Part shown: in pieces, positions 1-4,260 of the stretch
Layout: every line of letters starts with the position of its first letter
How positions within the stretch are numbered: the stretch's first letter is position 1
NCBI GenBank assembly: GCA_021647535.1
Contig: JAKIUO010000166.1
Span: forward strand, 1 to 6,441
Direction: 5' to 3'
DNA: 6,441 nt
Origin: Hyphomicrobiaceae bacterium
GTDB taxonomy: Bacteria; Pseudomonadota; Alphaproteobacteria; Rhizobiales; JAKIUO01
The notes under the pieces: generated by a model
What the model was told of the DNA's origin: nothing
What the model saw: only the letters and a program-made list of their open reading frames with translations
The model's database searches: none
Position numbers and translations under genes: made by a program

Positions 1-1
1 G

Positions 2-388
2 GAGGAAATTATTGATCTTGAATTTGAAAAATTCTGGCGAGCGTTTCCATCTGGTCGAAAGCAGGGCAAGTTCAAGACCAAGCGAAAATACCAGAAAATC
101 ATCTCAGGCAGAGATCCTGATTTCAAGGCAACAACAGCCGATCTGCTCACCGGAGCTGTGCTGTATGCCAGTAAAATGGCAGGCAGGGAGGCCCGGTTTA
201 CCAAGATGCCCGGCACCTGGCTGACCAATGGCTGCTGGCTGGACGAAGATGCTGGTGCGCCCCCAGTTTTTGGTTTGCAGGAAAAGCCAAGAGCCAAAAC
301 CGCCGATGAACTCTGGTTCGAAAATGCCACCCGCCGCATTCTTGGCGAGCCAAAAGCGCAGGCTGCTTTGGCAGGAGGAGGATCATGA
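2..388 (+). CDS. Phage replication protein, C-terminal part (5' end outside window)
   Basis: The reading frame is open from the left edge and ends with TGA at 386-388, giving 128 visible residues; the true start lies upstream. The visible part has the tail-end pattern of phage replication/primosomal proteins that carry a DUF1376 or helix-turn-helix N-terminus. It begins with an FEKFWRAFPSGRKQGK-type segment (a FW..YP signature followed by basic residues), then a helix, then a TKMPGTWLTNGCWLDE-type segment matching the 'xxPxTWLNxxxWxDE' ending of that group. The last 45 residues are low in recognisable features. The role would be initiation or helicase loading at the phage origin, inferred from family resemblance; the domain that would decide it is not in the window. 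The stop codon overlaps the next start (ATGA), so the two genes are probably translationally coupled. Confidence 0.72.
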   Translation, partial: EEIIDLEFEKFWRAFPSGRKQGKFKTKRKYQKIISGRDPDFKATTADLLTGAVLYASKMAGREARFTKMPGTWLTNGCWLDEDAGAPPVFGLQEKPRAKTADELWFENATRRILGEPKAQAALAGGGS

Positions 389-1116
389 CCACGCAAAACC
401 CCCTGATCCCTTTGGGAAGCGCTGAAATTGATGGTGTCGATGGACAGCAGACAGTGGATGCCCGTGACCTGCATGCGTTTCTGGTGGTTGGCACCCAATT
501 CAACAAATGGATTGTCCGCCGCATCCAGGACTATGGATTTGAAGAAGAAAAAGACTTTTGCCCAATTTTGACCAAAAGTTCTGGCGGCCGTCCATCGCGC
601 GAATATCACCTCTCTCTCGACATGGCCAAAGAGCTGGCCATGGTTGAGCGCAATGAGCGTGGCAAACAGGCGCGGCAATATTTTATTCGCTGCGAGCGCC
701 AGTTAAAAAAACAGCTTCATCCAGATTTCACCGATCCGGCAGAAGCTGCGCTAGCCTGGGCCGAACAATATAAACGACGTGAGGCTCTTGAGCATGAAAA
801 CGTCCTCATGCTGCCCAAATCCCGGTTTCATGACCGGATTGCTCACGCCGATGGCACTCATACGGTTGAGGAAGTTGCCAAGATGTTGCGTACTGGCCGC
901 AACAAGCTGTTCAAATGGCTGCGTGAAGAGAAATTTTTGACGCCCGGCAATCTGCCCTATCAGCCATATCTCAATCAGGGCCTGTTTCGGGTTGTCGAAA
1001 AACCTTTTAGCAAGGGCGGCACAACTCATCTCAATCGTCAGACATTAATCACCGGCAAGGGGCTGATTGTCATCCAGCATCGTCTCGACAACAATCTGCT
1101 CGGAAAGATGTTGTGA
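385..1116 (+). CDS. Phage antirepressor, AntA/AntB domain plus KilAC domain
   Basis: This 243-aa protein has two recognisable domains. Residues about 15-105 are AntA/AntB-like: TVDARDLHAFL, a FNKWIVRRIQDYGFEEEKDF segment, then LDMAKELAMVERNERGKQARQYFIRCER. Residues about 130-235 are KilAC-like: a helical VEEVAKMLRTGRNKLFKWLRE segment (helix-turn-helix type), PYQPYLNQGLFRV, and the closing QTLITGKGLIVI. Both domains are typical of temperate-phage antirepressors, which bind or antagonise the phage repressor and favour lytic development; that role is known for the family and not shown here. The start at 385 has a very strong AGGAGGAGG-type ribosome site at 373-381, inside the end of the replication gene, and overlaps that gene's stop by 4 bp. 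Translational coupling would place it in the early operon. The length is normal for the family and no defect is visible. Confidence 0.93.
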   Translation: MTTQNPLIPLGSAEIDGVDGQQTVDARDLHAFLVVGTQFNKWIVRRIQDYGFEEEKDFCPILTKSSGGRPSREYHLSLDMAKELAMVERNERGKQARQYFIRCERQLKKQLHPDFTDPAEAALAWAEQYKRREALEHENVLMLPKSRFHDRIAHADGTHTVEEVAKMLRTGRNKLFKWLREEKFLTPGNLPYQPYLNQGLFRVVEKPFSKGGTTHLNRQTLITGKGLIVIQHRLDNNLLGKML

Positions 1117-1352
1117 GGCGTGACAGGTTTTTTCGGGGTGTTTCATGGGAAGATTCGGGGCGTGAAAAAAAAACATGAAAGGTTCAAGCCTGTCGAAACT
1201 GCCCCCATTCGAGTGCTGAATGAGGACAGTTGCCAGGCGAATGCGGGTGTGTTGCTTTGGCTGGCCCGGCAGTGCTCTGTCAACTGCATGATTATGTTAA
1301 GAAAACTGCCGCATAACCTTGTTGAACAAGGGGTTTGCAATAGGAGAGCTGC
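1117..1352 (+). other. Intergenic gap between antirepressor and putative regulator gene
   Basis: This 236-bp stretch has no supportable gene. An 89-codon open frame from 1120 runs through it into the next gene, but it has no good ribosome site and its composition is not protein-like. I see short inverted repeats (TTTCATG 1141-1147 with CATGAAA 1174-1180; CATTC and GAATG around 1207-1223), a run of nine A at about 1165-1173, and the palindrome listed separately at 1317-1331. I found no convincing -35/-10 pair and no terminator with a T-tract. Confidence 0.6.
1317..1331. promoter_or_regulatory. Palindrome CCTTGTT-G-AACAAGG, possible operator
   Basis: Two perfect 7-bp arms flank a single central G, ending 10 bp before the AGGAGAG ribosome site (1342-1348) of the gene at 1353. 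A 15-bp dyad with a one-base centre is the shape of a dimeric repressor operator. As RNA it could only form a weak 5-bp stem with a TTGAA loop. Only one copy is visible in the window, so the regulator, if any, is unknown. Confidence 0.4.
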
Positions 1353-2141
1353 ATGGCGAAAAAGAAACGAAAAAGCAGTCGGGCGGTAAAACTGGTGGGG
1401 GAAGGCAGTCTGCGCTCTATGGTGCCAGCCCCGGAGGTCATGCAGGCGCTGGAGCGACGACGCAGGGCCTATCACAATATGCTGGATGAGATTTGCAAAG
1501 CGGCGCTGGGGTTGGATCTGCCAGGGCGCGATGGTACTCCATATCAAGAAGCACGGATCGACGATGGCAGCAAAGAGCCAGCCAGACGCAATGTGCTCGC
1601 CCACGCCTTTGATCTGATGGCCTCCAAAAAGCAGATCAAGCCGAACGAATGGGCGGCCGGGACGCGCTTTCGCGATGACTGGGAAATGGCGCAGATCTCG
1701 CCGATCAAAGCCGCCTCCTATGATGATCTCTATGATGTGCGCTCTGGCCCGGGATTTTCCAAAGCAACGCCGCCCAAAGGGCTGTCGCACGACAAGATGA
1801 AAGCATGGCTTGAGGATCAGGTGAGGCGCACGGCACAAGGCTGGCAGCCCAAAGCGGCCAAAATGAATGTTGTCTGGCGTGATCTCAAACCATCAGTCAT
1901 CGATGCGCAGGATCGGCTCAAGGCCGTGCGCCGGGCAACCGGCCGTGAAGGCTATGCTATTCTAGAGGCTGTTTGCGCCGAAGGGCGGACCATTGCCTCG
2001 CTGGCCGGGCAGGGGGGCTATGGCAACCGCAAGACGATCAGCAAGAAGCTGCGCACCGCCATTGACGCTCTCGGCCGTCATTATGGCATGTGGATCACAG
2101 CAACCGGCAGGCGGGCCACACAGTCTGTGGAATATGCATAA
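1353..2141 (+). CDS. Putative phage DNA-binding regulator, DUF6456-like
   Basis: This 262-aa protein starts at ATG 1353, with AGGAGAG (1342-1348) four bases upstream. The N-terminus is very basic (MAKKKRKSSR). Residues 98-117 read NEWAAGTRFRDDWEMAQISP, which resembles the 'AGERLRrDFxxAQLxPR' signature I associate with DUF6456 proteins of Alphaproteobacteria. The C-terminal part has an EGYAILEAVCAEGRTIASLA helix and then NRKTISKKLRTAIDALGRHYGMW (about residues 225-247), where other members carry a similar 'lxxALxxLAxHYG' ending and which could be the recognition helix region. The middle part (about 60-90 and 125-165) is not recognised. The position between early and late genes is where many phages keep a late-transcription activator or antiterminator, so such a role is plausible but unproven. 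The family match is from memory and could be wrong; the helical, basic, DNA-binding character is directly visible. Confidence 0.7.
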   Translation: MAKKKRKSSRAVKLVGEGSLRSMVPAPEVMQALERRRRAYHNMLDEICKAALGLDLPGRDGTPYQEARIDDGSKEPARRNVLAHAFDLMASKKQIKPNEWAAGTRFRDDWEMAQISPIKAASYDDLYDVRSGPGFSKATPPKGLSHDKMKAWLEDQVRRTAQGWQPKAAKMNVVWRDLKPSVIDAQDRLKAVRRATGREGYAILEAVCAEGRTIASLAGQGGYGNRKTISKKLRTAIDALGRHYGMWITATGRRATQSVEYA

Positions 2142-2203
2142 GGCATTGAATAACAGACATAAAGTTTTAGACAAGTGATGGCATCCTTGGGTCATGACTG
2201 AAT

Positions 2204-2217
2204 TGCCCCAGGGGGCA
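2204..2217 (+). other. Small GC-rich hairpin before the 2240 gene
   Basis: TGCCCC (2204-2209) pairs with GGGGCA (2212-2217), realistically as a 5-bp stem with a CAGG loop. No T-tract follows, so it is not an intrinsic terminator. It sits 10 bp upstream of the AAGGA ribosome site (2227-2231) and may influence translation start or be an operator half-site pair. The rest of the 98-bp gap 2142-2239 shows no good promoter. Confidence 0.3.
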
Positions 2218-2239
2218 CCGCGACACAAGGAAAAAGCAA

Positions 2240-2578
2240 ATGTCTACCCACTCACTTATCGGCATCCTCTTTGACGACAATATCGAATATGTTTACTGCC
2301 ACTTTGATGGCTATCCCGAACATATGCTTCCCATCCTCACCCAAAAATATGCCAATAACACGAAGGCCTTTGAACTGGTATCGCTTGGCAACCTTTCATA
2401 TATCAGCCAGGAGGGCGCAGAGGCTTTCCACATCGATCAAGGAGAGGGCTGGGAGGGAAACCAGCCCGTACAGGGGGCCAGCATGGGGGAATTCAAATCC
2501 GATATGGAGCGCCTGTATGCTGACCATGGCTATCTTTTTGACTGCCAGAAAAAGCAGTGGCTTCACATCAAGCGATAG
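2240..2578 (+). CDS. Small phage protein of unknown function (YCHFDGYPEH family)
   Basis: This 112-aa protein starts at ATG 2240 behind AAGGA (2227-2231). The opening MSTHSLIGILFDD...IEYVYCHFDGYPEHMLPIL is highly characteristic of a widespread family of small phage proteins ('MSTRSxIaxxxxDGxVxxIYCHWDGYPexxGxxLxxxY', then 'LxxLGdlSxL'). This copy keeps the YCHFDGYP core at residues 18-25 and the LVSLGNLSYIS segment at 46-56. I know no proven function for the family. The C-terminus (ADHGYLFDCQKKQWLHIKR) looks like a complete small globular fold ending in a beta strand. There is no signal peptide or membrane segment. It is separated from the next small gene by 28 bp and is probably cotranscribed with it. 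Confidence 0.85.
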   Translation: MSTHSLIGILFDDNIEYVYCHFDGYPEHMLPILTQKYANNTKAFELVSLGNLSYISQEGAEAFHIDQGEGWEGNQPVQGASMGEFKSDMERLYADHGYLFDCQKKQWLHIKR

Positions 2579-2606
2579 AGCAGGCGAAAAGAAAGGGAGA
2601 AAAACC

Positions 2607-2828
2607 ATGACGAACGAACAAAAGAAACAGACCGCTCTCGACGCCTTCATGGCCCGCAAGGCGGAGATTGACGAAATGCTGGCCCGCTTGCAGGTGCTGA
2701 GCGATGAGCATTTCAATGTCGTCCCGGATGAGGTCAACTGGGGTCATGTTGGGGATATTGGCTGGACGGCCGAACAGCTGCGCGGCATCACCGACCGGGC
2801 TTTTGGCGAGGGTGAGTATGCCGAGTGA
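2607..2828 (+). CDS. Small hypothetical phage protein, 73 aa
   Basis: The start chosen is ATG 2607, with GGGAG (2595-2599) seven bases upstream. The same frame is open back to 2271, but that upstream part overlaps the 2240 gene out of frame and reads as non-protein, so the longer version is rejected. The product MTNEQKKQTALDAFMARKAE... has an N-terminal amphipathic helix or short coiled coil (about 8-36). It is followed by FNVVPDEVNWGHVGDIGWTAEQLRGITDRAFGEGEYAE, a 'pDxVNWGdVGxLxxxxxxLxxItDxaFxEGE' pattern that recurs in small phage accessory proteins. Function is unknown. It is acidic and soluble, and would be coexpressed with the gene at 2240. It ends 49 bp before the promoter at 2877. Confidence 0.8.
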   Translation: MTNEQKKQTALDAFMARKAEIDEMLARLQVLSDEHFNVVPDEVNWGHVGDIGWTAEQLRGITDRAFGEGEYAE

Positions 2829-2876
2829 TGTGGATGCGCAGGGCAGGGCGCTAACCCTTTGTTAACTATAAAAAGT

Positions 2877-2906
2877 TTGACATACCCTGTCCTGTTATGG
2901 TATAGC
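2877..2906 (+). promoter_or_regulatory. Sigma70-type promoter, candidate late promoter
   Basis: A perfect -35 TTGACA (2877-2882) is followed after 18 bp by TATAGC (2901-2906), matching four of six consensus -10 positions. An AT-rich stretch with GTTAAC and TATAAAAAG lies immediately upstream, like an UP element. The expected transcription start is near 2912-2914. This is the best promoter-like sequence I can find on the + strand of the window. It lies between the small early genes and the tail/packaging genes. Confidence 0.68.
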
Positions 2907-2930
2907 TTCAGGCATAATCGGAGAATTAGG

Positions 2931-2965
2931 CCTGCACCCCTTTTTAGGCGTGCGGGTTTTTCTTT
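2931..2965 (+). terminator. Intrinsic terminator just downstream of the promoter
   Basis: CCTGCAC (2931-2937) pairs with GTGCGGG (2950-2956): seven pairs including one G-U, with a 12-nt loop. TTTTTCTTT (2957-2965) follows directly. It would end the transcripts of the upstream small genes. It also lies only about 50 nt beyond the expected start of the 2877 promoter, so that promoter would make a short abortive RNA unless termination is overcome. Confidence 0.68.
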
Positions 2966-3047
2966 GCCCGCTGTCAGCCGCATCCCCCGTGGCTGTGCCG
3001 GGCAACAGGCGGCCGCAAATCTTCCCCCCATTGGTTTGCAGCCCGCC
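2966..3047 (+). other. Two consecutive stem-loops in the noncoding leader
   Basis: Directly after the terminator T-tract, GCCCG (2966-2970) pairs with CGGGC (2999-3003), enclosing CAGCC (2975-2979) paired with GGCTG (2991-2995). Next, GGCGG (3008-3012) pairs with CCGCC (3043-3047), enclosing GCAAATC (3015-3021) paired with GGTTTGC (3033-3039, one G-U) around a pyrimidine-rich loop. Both have small internal loops. No open frame explains this sequence. It may be a structured leader RNA or a site for an antitermination factor; this is inferred from complementarity found by eye. Confidence 0.45.
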
Positions 3048-3054
3048 ATCCCCT

Positions 3055-3167
3055 CACCGCATCGACAGACTTTTCCTGATTTGAGCGCCGCATGGCGACA
3101 ATTTCAGAACCATTAAACTGGGCCAGAGAGCGCCGGTCAGGATCGAGCTGTCGATGCGGTGTTTTTT
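3055..3167 (+). repeat. 107-bp imperfect inverted repeat ending in T6, terminator- or attenuator-like
   Basis: A perfect 14-bp pair, CACCGCATCGACAG (3055-3068) and CTGTCGATGCGGTG (3148-3161), is extended inward across a symmetrical 5x5 internal loop by TCCTGA (3074-3079) and TCAGGA (3137-3142). The 25-base arms thus match at 20 positions. Six T (3162-3167) follow the right arm at once, and the tail gene's ribosome site comes 3 bp later. As RNA this is a long terminator-like hairpin. As DNA it could be a MITE-like element, but no flanking target duplication is visible. A 25-codon frame (3092-3169, MATISEPLNWARERRSG...) lies in the loop and right arm; it has only a weak ribosome site, so I do not call it a gene. 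Confidence 0.6.
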
Positions 3168-3179
3168 GACAAGGAAACC

Positions 3180-3818
3180 ATGGCCAGAAAGAAAATCAAC
3201 CGTATTGGCTCAAGCGACCGCCACTCTTTTGGCGTTGGCATGGAGATCGACACCAAAGGGTTGATGCGGCTTGGCAAGGCCCTGCATCGTATTGGCGACG
3301 GCCACGGCGTCGAGCGCGCCATGAAAGCCGGGCTGTCGGAGGGCTCGCGTAAACTGAAGACCCGCACCAAGATCATGCTGCAGGGCATCACCGGCATCAA
3401 GCTGCAGCGGCGTATTACCCGTGGCATGCGACAGATCCCCGCCCGGCGTTCATCAGACGGTCAGGGTTGGGAAGCAGGCCTGCGGGTATTTGATCGCCAC
3501 ACCCGTATCACCGCCGCTTATTACGGTGCCAAATGGAACCGCTCGATGCCCGGGGTCACTCATCAGGCGTGGGGTCGCAGGCAGATGGCCGACGGCGCAT
3601 TTATGATACCGGGCAAAGCTCCAGCCTTCAAACGCACCAGCGCTGCACGCTTTCCCGTGCGTGTGTTGTGGGGACCGAGCATGGCGCGCGAGATGGATCG
3701 CAACAGCGACAAGGTCGGGCACATCTCAAGACGCATCGTCAAACACCACGTCCTGCCCACGGCCCGCCGCCTGATGAAGGTGGCGATCATCGAGGCGAAG
3801 CAACGCTACAGGCTGTGA
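3180..3818 (+). CDS. Minor tail protein Z-like (GPZ family)
   Basis: The start chosen is ATG 3180 (212 aa), with AAGGA at 3171-3175 four bases upstream, a slightly tight spacing. The frame is open back to a GTG at 3159, but that start has no ribosome site and lies within the hairpin arm. Residues about 25-80 form a basic helical segment (LMRLGKALHRIGDGHGVERAMKAGLSEGSRKLKTRTK). The most telling part is the C-terminal half: AWGRRQMADGAFMI (130-143), then AFKRT (149-153), then RFPVRVLWGPSMAREM (157-172). It resembles the 'gAFma....GVFrR......RLPIxexxGPSv' ending of lambda gpZ-type proteins, which act at the head-proximal tail end (tail completion). The assignment is good but not certain. The gene is out of its usual place: in lambda Z lies in the tail cluster downstream of the head genes, while here it precedes the terminase, alone between two long noncoding gaps. 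Confidence 0.75.
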   Translation: MARKKINRIGSSDRHSFGVGMEIDTKGLMRLGKALHRIGDGHGVERAMKAGLSEGSRKLKTRTKIMLQGITGIKLQRRITRGMRQIPARRSSDGQGWEAGLRVFDRHTRITAAYYGAKWNRSMPGVTHQAWGRRQMADGAFMIPGKAPAFKRTSAARFPVRVLWGPSMAREMDRNSDKVGHISRRIVKHHVLPTARRLMKVAIIEAKQRYRL

Positions 3819-3888
3819 TCCCCCCCTTGTTGTTGTGCGCCCGATGATCAGAGGCCATCAGCTCAGTGATGTTTGTGCCAGGAGTGCG

Positions 3889-3931
3889 TGTGCTCAGCAA
3901 CAGGTAGCAGAGCGCGCGACAACTGAGCACA
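3889..3931. repeat. 9-bp perfect inverted repeat TGTGCTCAG / CTGAGCACA
   Basis: TGTGCTCAG (3889-3897) and CTGAGCACA (3923-3931) are perfect complements separated by 25 nt. No T-run follows, so it is not an obvious terminator of the tail gene. It could be a protein-binding pair or an RNA stem in the 3' region of the tail gene transcript. Confidence 0.4.
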
Positions 3932-4039
3932 AGACAGAGTGTTAAAGATTCGTAAGTCATTGAAAAAAGGTACTTTACGGCTCTTTGTTGCCCTGCGCCA
4001 ATCCCCGCGCGCGATAAAGCGCTAGCCGAAAACAAAAAA

Positions 4040-4067
4040 TTTGGGTGCGTTTGTTTGGGTGCGTTTG
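4040..4067 (+). repeat. Tandem repeat, two exact copies of a 14-mer
   Basis: TTTGGGTGCGTTTG occurs at 4040-4053 and again at 4054-4067 with no gap. Read on the other strand each copy is CAAACGCACCCAAA, the same motif as the five + strand copies further right. The pair lies where the -35 region would be for a TATAGC at 4076-4081. Confidence 0.85.
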
Positions 4068-4260
4068 TGCATTTTTATAGCTCTAACAGCCCAGTGGATG
4101 GGGCTTTTGTGAGAAACGAACCCAAAACAGGCGAAACTGAACCCAAAACTGCCAGACAGCCCCCCGGACAGCCCAAGCACTGGGCGCTGCAAGCGAAACG
4201 AACTCAAAATTCATAAAACGAACCCGGAGAGAAGATGAGCACAGATCAAACGAACCCAAA
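4040..4260. repeat. Cluster of seven AAACGMACCCAAA motifs around the start of the methyltransferase gene
   Basis: Two copies lie on the minus strand (4040-4067, the tandem 14-mers). Five lie on the plus strand, with core GAACCC/GAACTC at 4118, 4139, 4200, 4220 and 4252. Copies at 4113-4127 and 4133-4148 share GAAAC..GAACCCAAAA; 4195-4209 has one C-to-T change; 4215-4225 has only the left half; 4247-4260 is inside the coding sequence (codons for DQTNPN). Core-to-core spacings of 21, 61, 20 and 32 bp are partly near whole helical turns, as expected for cooperative protein binding. I found no full copy elsewhere in the window. Possible roles are an operator bound by the ParB-like product, a late-regulator site, or a cosB-type site bound by the small terminase. 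Confidence 0.7.

Larger units (their letters stand above)
3819..4234 (+). other. 416-bp noncoding gap upstream of the methyltransferase/packaging genes
   Basis: I see no gene on either strand here; short open frames exist but lack ribosome sites or family resemblance. The left half holds short inverted repeats: CATCA 3856-3860 with TGATG 3867-3871, and the 9-bp pair at 3889-3931. The right half holds a repeat cluster starting at 4040 and two small hairpins: AGCCC 4088-4092 with GGGCT 4101-4105 followed by TTT, and GCCCA 4171-4175 with TGGGC 4181-4185. A TATAGC at 4076-4081 repeats the -10 hexamer of the 2877 promoter but has no clear -35; the tandem repeat occupies that position. The composition is more AT-rich than the flanking genes around 3940-4080. 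Confidence 0.6.

Noticed and set aside
1120..1389. 89-codon + strand open frame across the gap after the antirepressor
   Set aside because: It has no good ribosome site, its composition is not protein-like, and its end overlaps the well-supported gene at 1353 in another frame.
1143..1838. 231-codon minus-strand open frame
   Set aside because: It lies mostly antisense to the 1353-2141 gene, has no ribosome site and no family resemblance, and its composition is that of a complementary-strand shadow.
2271..2606. Upstream extension of the 73-aa protein to an ATG at 2271
   Set aside because: The added sequence overlaps the conserved gene at 2240 out of frame and reads as noise, while ATG 2607 has a proper ribosome site and begins the recognisable protein.
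3092..3169. 25-codon open frame MATISEPLNW... within the inverted repeat
   Set aside because: It has only a weak GAG-type ribosome site and no known relatives; kept as a possible leader peptide in the findings, not called as a gene.
3159..3179. GTG start seven codons upstream for the tail Z-like gene
   Set aside because: No ribosome site precedes it and it lies inside the right arm and T-tract of the hairpin; ATG 3180 has AAGGA just upstream.
4088..4108. Intrinsic terminator (AGCCC/GGGCT then TTT)
   Set aside because: A 5-bp stem with an 8-nt loop and only a short T run (four including the last stem base); too weak to call.
4022..4207. Minus-strand 61-codon open frame across the repeat cluster
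   Set aside because: Its sequence is produced by the repeated motif itself; no ribosome site or protein-like pattern.
4040..4260. CRISPR array
   Set aside because: The repeats are 13-16 bp, in both orientations, irregularly spaced and partly coding, with no unique spacers of constant length.
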